Assembly: GCA_900319865.1 (NCBI GenBank)
Contig: ONQD01000012.1
Coordinates: 1 to 62,862 of the forward strand
Source of the DNA: an uncultured Bacteroidales bacterium
GTDB taxonomy: Bacteria; Bacteroidota; Bacteroidia; Bacteroidales; P3
Length of the DNA: 62,862 nucleotides
Reading direction: 5' to 3'
The notes beneath the pieces are model-generated. The model was not told the DNA's origin and did no database searches. It saw only the letters and a program-made list of their open reading frames with translations. This document shows, one piece after another, positions 1 to 8,200 of this stretch. Positions within the stretch are counted from its first letter, which is position 1. Each line of letters opens with the position of its first letter. The position numbers and the translations under genes were made by a program.

Positions 1-915
1 AAGATGGGCTCCGTCATCGACGACAGCGACACCCTCTACCTCCGTCCTGAAACCGCTCAGGGCATCTTCGTCAACTTCCTCAACGTCCAGAAGTCTGGCC
101 GCATGAAGATTCCTTTCGGCATTGCCCAGATTGGCAAGGCCTTCCGCAACGAGATTGTCGCCCGTCAGTTCATCTTCCGCATGCGCGAGTTCGAGCAGAT
201 GGAAATGCAGTTCTTCGTCCGTCCTGGCACCGAGATGGAGTGGTTCCGCTACTGGAAAGAGGAACGCCTCAAATGGCATCTCGCCCTGGGCATTCCCGCC
301 GAGAAATACCGCTACCACGACCACGAGAAACTGGCCCACTACGCCAACGCCGCCACCGACATCGAATTTGAGTTCCCCTTCGGATTCAAAGAGTTGGAAG
401 GCATACACTCCCGCACCGACTTCGACCTCAGCCGCCACAGCGAGTTCAGCGGCAAGAAACTCCAGTATTTCGACAGCGAGCTTAACGAGAGCTACACTCC
501 TTATGTTATCGAAACCTCTATCGGTGTCGACCGCACCTTCCTCGCCATTTTCAGCCATGCGCTGAAGGACGAGACCCTCCCCGACGGCTCCACCCGCACC
601 GTGCTCAACCTCCCCGCCATGCTCGCGCCCTACAAAGCCGCCGTGCTCCCCTTGGTCAAGAAAGACGGCCTGCCCGAGAAGGCTCGCGAAATCATGGATC
701 TCCTCAAGCATCACTACATGTTGCAGTACGACGAGAAGGATGCCATCGGCCGCCGCTATCGCCGTCAGGATGCCATCGGCACCCCCTTCTGCATCACCGT
801 GGACAACGACACCCTCAACGACAACACCGTCACCGTCCGCCACCGCGACACCATGCAGCAGGAGCGCGTAGCCATCGACAACCTCAGCAGCTACCTCCAT
901 TCAAAGCTGAAATAA
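1..915 (+). CDS. glyS: Glycyl-tRNA synthetase, C-terminal part (5' end outside window)
   Basis: Class II single-chain (alpha2-type) glycyl-tRNA synthetase, which charges tRNA-Gly in the cytoplasm. The open frame runs in from the window edge; the ATG at base 4 is internal. Class II motif 2 is visible near the start (LRPETAQGIF, then FRNEIVARQFIFRMREFEQ), and motif 3 lies in the GVDRTFLAIF segment. The last ~100 residues are the anticodon-binding domain (LAPYKAAVLPL, then RYRRQDAIGTPFCIT). About 300 residues are present, so a third or more of the N-terminus is missing. A strong hairpin terminator follows the stop, so this appears to be the last gene of its transcript. Codon choice is strongly C-ending, like the next two genes. 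The assignment is secure. Confidence 0.96.
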   Translation, partial: KMGSVIDDSDTLYLRPETAQGIFVNFLNVQKSGRMKIPFGIAQIGKAFRNEIVARQFIFRMREFEQMEMQFFVRPGTEMEWFRYWKEERLKWHLALGIPAEKYRYHDHEKLAHYANAATDIEFEFPFGFKELEGIHSRTDFDLSRHSEFSGKKLQYFDSELNESYTPYVIETSIGVDRTFLAIFSHALKDETLPDGSTRTVLNLPAMLAPYKAAVLPLVKKDGLPEKAREIMDLLKHHYMLQYDEKDAIGRRYRRQDAIGTPFCITVDNDTLNDNTVTVRHRDTMQQERVAIDNLSSYLHSKLK

Positions 916-923
916 AACAACAC

Positions 924-985
924 AGGCGAAAAGTGAAAAGTGGAAGGCCGAAAGTCCTTTTCAATTTTCACTTTTCGCCTTTTTA
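924..985 (+). terminator. Rho-independent terminator after glyS
   Basis: A perfect 16-bp inverted repeat (924-939 with 965-980, loop about 25 nt) is followed directly by a T run. It starts 9 bp after the glyS stop and ends 13 bp before the next gene, so it should separate the two. Confidence 0.85.
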
Positions 986-998
986 AATACTCATCTCC

Positions 999-1835
999 AT
1001 GCAAAACTCCCTGTCCCGTTATCTGGTGATATACACCGTTGCCCAACTGCCCATGTTGGTCATCGCAGCCTTTTTCCCCTATATTTTCAGCATGGACACC
1101 AGCCCCAACATGCGGGCACTGCTCCGCGCCCTCCTCGACTACGTCCCCTTCCTCATCCTCGCCGCCTTCCTGTGGCACGACATGTCGACCGCCCGTCGTG
1201 TTTCCCCCTTCGGTCTGGTGCTTACCGCCACTTGCGGATTTACCGGATACCTCATGCAGCGCACCGGGCTCCCCCTAGTGCGGAAATATGGATGTGTCAC
1301 CATTGTCTACACACTCCTGCTTCTGGTCTCAATCTATTTTTTCCCCACCTACACCAACCTCCTCACCATTGCCTTCCAGATTCTCACCCTCATCCTCGTC
1401 CTCAGCGACCTCAACCGTCTTCCCCTTTCCCGCAACCCAGCCACCGCCTGGCTCTTTGCCCTGCTCATCATCACCTGCTTTGCCCAACCTTTTGTCGCCA
1501 TTCTGGCACTGCTCCTGCTCCATCATGCAGAGCATCCCGACAACGCCGTTGCCGCTCTCAAATCCTACCTCCTCCCCATTGCCCTTATCTCCTTGGCCAA
1601 ACGTATCTGTGCCGCACTTCCTGTCTCATTCACCCTCTTTGGCTTCCCCGCCTCGGTCATCCTCTCCACACTCCTCGGGCTTGTCCTCTTGGTCATCATT
1701 ATTGTGATGCTCTACCGCGATGCCCCCAAGGCCCGCCTGCCGCGCTTCTGGCTCTGCGCCTCCGCCATCGGCTCCGCACCGGTCTCAGCCCTGTGCTGCC
1801 TTTTTGCCCAGCAAGAAAACAAAGAAGAAGAATAA
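999..1835 (+). CDS. Polytopic inner-membrane protein, function unknown
   Basis: A 278-residue, very hydrophobic protein. I count about seven to nine membrane segments, starting near residue 8 and ending near residue 265, joined by short loops, with an acidic tail (QQENKEEE). I recognise no family motif, enzyme signature or conserved charged residue inside the membrane spans that would suggest a transport mechanism. It lies between the glyS terminator and the M16 peptidase gene (21 bp to the peptidase ATG), so it may be co-transcribed with the peptidase. C-ending codons predominate, as in both neighbours, so nothing suggests recent transfer. It could be a small transporter or assembly factor, but the sequence does not decide. 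Confidence 0.75.
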   Translation: MQNSLSRYLVIYTVAQLPMLVIAAFFPYIFSMDTSPNMRALLRALLDYVPFLILAAFLWHDMSTARRVSPFGLVLTATCGFTGYLMQRTGLPLVRKYGCVTIVYTLLLLVSIYFFPTYTNLLTIAFQILTLILVLSDLNRLPLSRNPATAWLFALLIITCFAQPFVAILALLLLHHAEHPDNAVAALKSYLLPIALISLAKRICAALPVSFTLFGFPASVILSTLLGLVLLVIIIVMLYRDAPKARLPRFWLCASAIGSAPVSALCCLFAQQENKEEE

Positions 1836-1856
1836 CAATCAATTAATATTTTTATC

Positions 1857-4772
1857 ATGAAAAAGTTCCTTATCCTTGGCATAGCACTTGCCGCCGCCTT
1901 CACCCTTTCAGCGCAAGTCAACCTGCCAGTCGAGACCTTCCACCTCAAAAACGGTCTCAAAGTCATCCTCTGCGAAGAGCACAGCCAGCCGCAAATCTAC
2001 GGCTGCGTGGTGGTGCACGCAGGCAGCAAGAACGAAAACCCCAACGCAACCGGTGTGGCCCACTATTTTGAGCACATCATGTTCAAAGGCACCGACCTCA
2101 TCGGCACCACCAACTGGGCCAAAGAGAAACCCTATCTCGACAGCATCAGCGAGGCCTACGACCGTCTGCAAGCCGCCACCAACGACGAACAGCGTCACGA
2201 CATCCAACTCGAAATCAACCGTCTCAGCATCGCCGCCTCGCAATACGCCATCCCCAACGAGGTGGATGCCATCCTGCAGAATATGGGCTGCACCGGCCTC
2301 AATGCCGGCACCAACTACGACTACACCGTCTACTACAACACACTCCCCTCCAACCAGCTCACTAACTGGATGGATGTCTATGTGGAGCGTTTCCGCAACC
2401 CCGTCTTCCGCCTCTTCCAAAGCGAGCTCGAAGCCATCTACGAGGAGAAAAACATGTACGACAACCAGCAGATGCGTGCCTTTGCCCGCAACATCCTCAC
2501 CGAGTCGTTCGGCGAACATCCCTACACACGCGATGTCATCGGCCTTGCCCAGCACCTCAAGAATCCCCAGCCCAGCGAGATGCAGAAATTCTTCAACACC
2601 TACTATGTGGCCAACAACATGACCCTCCTGCTTGTAGGCGACTTCAACACCTCCGAGGTCAAGAAACTGGTGGACGACAAATTCTCCGTCTGGCCTTCCG
2701 GCAACGTGCCACAGCAGCCCACCTATTCCCTCCCCAAATTCGACAAGCAGAAAATCCTCAATGTGCGGCAAACACCCATCAAAGCCGGCATCATGATTTT
2801 CCCCGGTGTGCCGCAAAACCATCCCGACAAGCTGGCTCTCGACATGCTCAGCTCCATCCTCGGAGGCAACACCGGCCTCCTCAGCAAAGCCGCCACCGAA
2901 GGCCGTTTCCTCATGGCCCAACACATGCCCCTCTCGCTGCAAGATGCGGGTTCCAATGCCATCCTTTACATTCCCAACCTCCTGTTCCAGAGCCATGCCA
3001 AGGCTGAGCAGGTGGTGTGGGACTGCCTCGACAGCATCAAGCAGGGCAACTTCAGCGACGACCTCATCGAGGGCATCAAAGTCTCCTCCTACGCCGGCCG
3101 CCAACAATCCGTCGAGGGAATATCCCAAATCTCCAACCTCCTGTTGCAGCTCGAACTTGAAGGGAGCAACTACCAGGAATGGCAGAAAGACATCAACCGC
3201 TGGATGGGCCTCACCCGCGACGACATCATCGCCGTGGCCAACAAATACTTCGACCCCGACCACTGCACCCTTGTCCGCTCCAAGATGGGCTTCCCCGCAG
3301 GCCAGCCCGCCGTCAAGCCCGACTGGGAGCATCTCGAACCCGCCAACAAAGACGCCTCCTCGCCCTTTGCTCGCACCATTGCCGCCAACATCCCCGACCC
3401 CATCAAACCTCAAGAAATCGACTTCAAACGCGACATCGACATCATGCCCATCAACTCCCACTTCTCTCTCTACAGCGTCCCCAATCCCTACAACGACATC
3501 TTCAAAATAAACATCTACTTCAACTACGGCACCCTCGACAACCCCGACATCGACAACGCCATTGCCTATCTCGAACAGCTCGGAGCCGACTCCTTGGACC
3601 TCCAGCAACTCAACCAGCAGCTCAACCTCTACGGTGCCCATTTCTCTCTCAGCAGCGACAACGACAACTCCTACCTCTATATCCGTGGCCTCGAACAACA
3701 TCTGGACAGCATCCTCGCCCTCTGCCACCGATGGCTCACCAATCCCCGACACGACAAAAAACAACTCGAAATCCTTCTCGACGGCATAAAGAGCAACGAG
3801 AAAGCTGTCAAGAACGATGCCGACAGCTGGTATAGCGCCCTCAAATCCTACGTCAACTATGGCGACCAGTCTTACTATCTCCGCTCCACTCCCTACAAGC
3901 AATGGGGCAAACGCTCTGGCGAGCAGCTGCACCGCGAAGTGATGCAAATCTTCACCCGCAACGGCTATGTCACCTTCTCCGGCAACACACACCCCTCCGA
4001 CCTCGTCGAAAAACTGGTGCGCTACCATCTTGTGCCCGACAGCGTCACCGACATGCCCTCGCGCGACTACAAGAGAAAGCAATATACCTCGCCACAGCTC
4101 TTCTACTCCACCAACAAGAAGTTCCTCCAGTCTGACATCTACATCACTATCCCCAGCACCAAGTTCGACACCCTGCTGCACCGCCCCGACGGCGCACCCT
4201 CCGACCAAGCCTTGGTCGCTCTCTTCAACGAGTATTACGAGTATTTCGGCAGTGGCATGAACAGCGTCATCTTCCAGGAAATACGTGAATTCCGCTCACT
4301 TGGCTATAGCACCGGTGGCGCTTTCTCCTACTACATGCTCAACCTCAACCCTGCCTACACCTACACCTATCTCGGCACCCAGTGCGACAAAACCCTCGAA
4401 GGTGTAGAGGTCCTGCGCGACCTCATGATAACCTTCCCCGAACGTCCCGAAAAACTCCAACCCGCCATCCAGCATCTAATCGTCTCCCGCAACAGCAACT
4501 ACATCACCTTCCGCAACCTGCCCGGCATGGTACGCTATTGGGTTGAAAAACGGGGCTGGAATCGTGACCACCGCTACGAACTCACCGAGCAAATCAGCCG
4601 GCTCACCCTCAACGACCTACGTGCCTTCCATGCCAAGTACATCAAAGACCGTCCCCTCGTCGTCACCATCTCGGGCAACGCCAAGAAGTTCGACCCCGAT
4701 GCCGTTGCAAAGCTCCTTGGTCCCAACGTCAAACCCATCAAAGTCGACTTCGACCAAATGTTCCGTTTCTAA
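1857..4772 (+). CDS. Secreted/periplasmic M16 zinc metallopeptidase (pitrilysin/insulinase family)
   Basis: A 971-residue M16 peptidase with a signal peptide (MKKFLILGIALAAAFTLSAQ). The inverted zinc motif HxxEH is intact at about residues 69-73 (HYFEH). The downstream glutamate ligand probably lies in the EAIYEEK segment near residue 195, after a helical insertion of the kind seen in large bacterial M16 enzymes. The chain holds two M16 units: an active N-terminal half (to about 500) and a C-terminal half with no zinc motif, as expected for a single-chain two-lobe peptidase that degrades peptides in a closed chamber. The length is usual for Bacteroidota members. It probably works in the periplasm or at the outer membrane. 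The stop codon is duplicated by a 24-bp tandem repeat, and a terminator follows. Confidence 0.95.
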   Translation: MKKFLILGIALAAAFTLSAQVNLPVETFHLKNGLKVILCEEHSQPQIYGCVVVHAGSKNENPNATGVAHYFEHIMFKGTDLIGTTNWAKEKPYLDSISEAYDRLQAATNDEQRHDIQLEINRLSIAASQYAIPNEVDAILQNMGCTGLNAGTNYDYTVYYNTLPSNQLTNWMDVYVERFRNPVFRLFQSELEAIYEEKNMYDNQQMRAFARNILTESFGEHPYTRDVIGLAQHLKNPQPSEMQKFFNTYYVANNMTLLLVGDFNTSEVKKLVDDKFSVWPSGNVPQQPTYSLPKFDKQKILNVRQTPIKAGIMIFPGVPQNHPDKLALDMLSSILGGNTGLLSKAATEGRFLMAQHMPLSLQDAGSNAILYIPNLLFQSHAKAEQVVWDCLDSIKQGNFSDDLIEGIKVSSYAGRQQSVEGISQISNLLLQLELEGSNYQEWQKDINRWMGLTRDDIIAVANKYFDPDHCTLVRSKMGFPAGQPAVKPDWEHLEPANKDASSPFARTIAANIPDPIKPQEIDFKRDIDIMPINSHFSLYSVPNPYNDIFKINIYFNYGTLDNPDIDNAIAYLEQLGADSLDLQQLNQQLNLYGAHFSLSSDNDNSYLYIRGLEQHLDSILALCHRWLTNPRHDKKQLEILLDGIKSNEKAVKNDADSWYSALKSYVNYGDQSYYLRSTPYKQWGKRSGEQLHREVMQIFTRNGYVTFSGNTHPSDLVEKLVRYHLVPDSVTDMPSRDYKRKQYTSPQLFYSTNKKFLQSDIYITIPSTKFDTLLHRPDGAPSDQALVALFNEYYEYFGSGMNSVIFQEIREFRSLGYSTGGAFSYYMLNLNPAYTYTYLGTQCDKTLEGVEVLRDLMITFPERPEKLQPAIQHLIVSRNSNYITFRNLPGMVRYWVEKRGWNRDHRYELTEQISRLTLNDLRAFHAKYIKDRPLVVTISGNAKKFDPDAVAKLLGPNVKPIKVDFDQMFRF

Positions 4773-4773
4773 C

Positions 4774-4845
4774 CCAAATCGGTCATCAGGGTTTAACACA
4801 AACCGGTCACCAGGGTTTAACCCAAATTGGTCATTAGAGTTTAAC
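4774..4845 (+). repeat. Three imperfect 24-bp tandem repeats just after the M16 stop
   Basis: Three 24-nt units (4774-4797, 4798-4821, 4822-4845) share the core GGTCAnnAGnGTTTAAC. In the frame of the peptidase each unit reads seven sense codons and then TAA, so the original stop is followed by three more in-frame TAA codons spaced exactly eight codons apart. Confidence 0.85.
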
Positions 4846-4865
4846 TCATAACATCTACAACCCAA

Positions 4866-4899
4866 ACATCCGACCCCTCAACCAGGTCGGATGTTTTTC
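4866..4899 (+). terminator. Rho-independent terminator after the M16 peptidase
   Basis: A 10-bp perfect stem (4866-4875 with 4885-4894) with a 9-nt loop, followed by a T-rich run. It ends the M16 transcript. The next ~100 bases are very G-poor and C/T-rich. Confidence 0.85.
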
Positions 4900-4998
4900 T
4901 TTGCCCCGCCCCAAATCCGCATCTCATCCCTAATCCTTCTGCCCAAAATCCACATCTCATCCCTCTCCCCTCCGCCTCTACTACCCTCTCACCTCCCA

Positions 4999-5083
4999 CC
5001 AACTCCATCCCAAGAAAATCATAACCTATGCGGTTAAGAAAACTTCAATAAGGACTCAATACAAGCTTAACTTGTAGCGAAGC
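4999..5083 (-). repeat. Degenerate, shortened copy of the ~110-bp palindromic element
   Basis: In reverse orientation the ends match the better copies at 58669-58781 and 38430-38541: one end reads CCAACTCC, the other carries AAGCTTAA followed by GTAGCGAAGC. It is about 85 bp instead of 110, so an internal part appears lost. It lies between two convergent genes, 38 bp before the structured element at 5122. Confidence 0.45.
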
Positions 5084-5121
5084 CACACCGGCCCGGGACA
5101 CAATCCGGAATAGGTAAAGAA

Positions 5122-5269
5122 GACTTCTAAAAATCACATCGAAGAGGTGTGACCATTAATAACACTGAGAGAAAGTCCAATGGAAGAACCATGTGCCGTG
5201 ACACTCAGTTATCCGAGAGGTGCGTCCTGAAAGGACGCTACATATATACAGAATTTACAGAACCCACCT
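5122..5269 (+). ncRNA. Structured intergenic element, copy A (candidate RNA motif)
   Basis: This stretch aligns at both ends with 18789-18961. Shared features in order are GACTTCTA, a first hairpin (5135-5140 with 5146-5151), the string AATAACAC, a variable middle, a hairpin of 7 bp with GAA loop (5222-5238), and the tail AGAACCC. In the variable part CTGAG (5165-5169) can pair with CTCAG (5204-5208). The second hairpin differs from copy B by a paired T/A for C/G exchange. Strand is assumed from the shared order of parts. It lies between the 3' ends of convergent genes, so it is not an obvious leader. Whether it is transcribed is unknown. Confidence 0.55.
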
Positions 5270-5299
5270 AAAGATAGAAACGGACGAGAAACAGGCTGA

Positions 5300-8200
5300 T
5301 TAATGCAGGAGGGTTACTGTGCCGACGGTGTTTTGATATTGGTCGGGGTTGGCGGCAACGGAGTAGCGGCATTTGTAGGCATAGCTGCCCTGCTGGCAGG
5401 GGAGGCCGTTGTAGGTACCATCCCACGGGGTTTGGATGTCGGAGGTGTGGAAAACGAGTGTTCCCCGACGGTCGTATATCCACAGCTCGAAGGAGGTTAT
5501 TTCATTGCCGTAGGCACGGAAGAGGTTATTGGTGGACTGGCCGGGGGTGAAGACATTGGGAAAATAGATTGCATCCTTGAATACGGCGATATTGACATGG
5601 GCGGTATCGGCGCAATAATCGCTGCTCACAGCGAGGTCCAAGCCGATGGAGTCGACATCGTAGGGCACATCCAGTTGGAGAACAGTCTGGCGGACCTCGT
5701 CGGAGACGAGCTCGTTGTTGTACCAGACAAACCACTGGTGGGAGCTGATACGGCCCTTGCTGCGGCTGAGTGCGGTGAGATTGTGCTGGTCGGAGGTGAT
5801 GACGGACGGGCTTGTGGAAATCACGGCTTTGACGTTATCGATAACCGTGAGGTTGACGGTGTCGTAGGATGGACAGGGCAGATGGCTGCCGTGGTCGGCG
5901 ACAAGTATACAGGTCTGCCCCAACGAGAGGAGCCGGACAATGGAATCGTTTTCGTGGCCGGAGAGGCCGTCGTTGGTGGCGGAGGAGTACCAGCGGGTGT
6001 AGGGGGCGGAGGTGTTGGATTTGAGGATATAATAGGGTGGATCCTCGCAGAAGCCTTCCATATCGATGCTTACGCCGAAATGGTAGACTTGGGCCACACG
6101 GATAACAAATACGGAATCGGGCACGGCACCGCGGCCGGGAATGCTGTCGGAGTAGAATCCCGCTTCGGTGATGAGCAGATTGCGCCAAAGGATGGTGTCG
6201 TCGCCACAGAGGGTGTCGCGCTTGGAAATCAACACATGGTCGCGGACAAAAAGATGCAGCAGGACAATGGAGTCGCAGCCGTGGACAGATGTGAAATGAT
6301 AGCGGTAGGTGCCCGACTGGGTGAGGGAATCGGGACCGATGAAGAGAGTGTCGGTGCAATTGAGCGTATCGTAGACGACAAGGTCGTAGGTGGGGTTGAT
6401 GTGGAGAGAGATGCGGAAGAGTGAATCGCAGCCACTGGGGTCGAGAGTTGTATAATAGCAGACCGTATCTTGTGTGATGCCATAGAATACCGTATCCCGC
6501 CAATGGTAGCCACCGGAGACGCTGGAGAGGCAAAGCGTGTCGGTTATCAGGGTGTCGAACACGGGCTCAAAGTGGAGATTGAGTGTCACAACACTGTCGC
6601 AGCCATAATGATTGGTAATGGTGTGAGTGTATGTGCCGCTGGTATAATATGTCTGCCCATTCAATGGCCAATAGTATTTGGAACAGGAGGTGACCGGGAA
6701 GGTGTAGGAGGTGTTTTGACGGGCATGGACAATGACATGGATGAGCCACTTTTGGCCATCGACGATACTGTCAAGCTGGTACTCGCCGCCCGAAGTGATG
6801 GTTAAGCCACAGATTTTGAGAGTATCGTCGGGACAGAGATTGTAATGGAGGGTGTCGCGGTTGCAATAGGAGAAAGCATTGATAAGCTGATGGCAGCTGT
6901 CGATGCAGGAGCCGTCGGCAAGCATGGCGTAGAGGGAGACAAGGTGAGTGCCGGGAGAAAAGACATGAATGGGATTTACGAGCGTGGAGGTGGTTCCGTC
7001 ATCGAATCGCCAGAGATAAGTCTCACAGCTGTTGCCAACAGAATCGAGGTGGGCAGAGTCGGAGGTGATAATGCTGCGATTGAGCATCTGGACCTGGGTA
7101 GGAAGACAATCGTTGGTATCGATTTGCCTGCTGCCGAATCGGGCATAGGGGATACGGATGCCGGCCACTGCCTTGAGAACAAACGAACAGTCGTTGTGGT
7201 CGTCATCGTCGGGTTGCCCAATAAACGAGAGTCGGCAACAATAGACACCGGAGGCATTTACATGGAGGGAGTTGGTTACAGAAAGTATGCGGTTAGGATT
7301 GTCTTCGGTATACCAACGATAGTTAAAGCCCTGAGGGGCAATGAAGGTGTTTTCGATGGTGTTGCAGCTGGTACTGGTAAGGGTCTTCATCGTTAGATCA
7401 AGAACAAAGTAGGCATAGGCGAAGTGCCCACCCTCCTTGCAGTCGTAAGTGCGAAACTCAATCTGGATGGTTTGACCGTGGAGAGGTGTGAGGTCGACAC
7501 CGACAGTGGTCCAGTCTTTCCATAATGCTTGACCACCCCGGAATGATGATTCATTCCAACCCAAACTGCTACTGGCAACAAAATCGGCATTATAACAGGT
7601 GCTTATAGTCCTCCCATCGCTGTCTGTGACACGGAAAGTGAACCGGGGTTGTGCATCTGGATCATGGCCTGGATTCTGCATGACAGCAGCATACTTGAGC
7701 AACATCAAGTCGGACACTGTGGTATCGACAGTGTAGGAATAAGTGATGCTTTCCCATTGAGCACCAACCAGTTTATTTCCCAATCGAACAGAACTACAAT
7801 AGCCATCGGGAATAACATGCAACCGATTGCCGGTTATTGAATCTAATTCGTGTATCGTGGTATGAACCGTATGACGGGACTTGGCATCGAAAGGGCCGAA
7901 GTCAATAATTCCTAATGATGAATCAGTAGATGAGCCATAACGACAAGTAACGTATGGGGCATTCAAATTGTCATATTCAAAGCCGATAGTTTCGTTGCAG
8001 CGTGTACGGGCAGAGGTGCAGGCATACGATTCGCTGGATTCGCAGAGTGCTGTTACTTTAAACTCGTATTTCTGAGCCGGGCGCAGACCCGAAATGGTAA
8101 TGTATCGTGAGAGATACCTGTCGTTCACCACCGTCCAGGATGTCTCACCTTGCATGCGGTAACTGACACGCCATGCCGTTTCGTCCGACCCTGGCAGCCA

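Noticed and set aside
1908-4208. A long open frame on the minus strand opposite the M16 peptidase gene
   Set aside because: The translation is low-complexity (rich in Val, Gly, Glu) with no domain, and it exists because the peptidase is G-poor on its coding strand, which removes stop codons from the other strand.
4774-4845. CRISPR array
   Set aside because: The 24-bp units are directly adjacent without spacers, only three in number and imperfect. No cas gene is present anywhere in the window.
5303-6424. Open frames on the plus strand opposite the CHU_C protein gene
   Set aside because: Their translations are Val/Gly/Glu-rich shadows of the real minus-strand gene, with no start context or domain.
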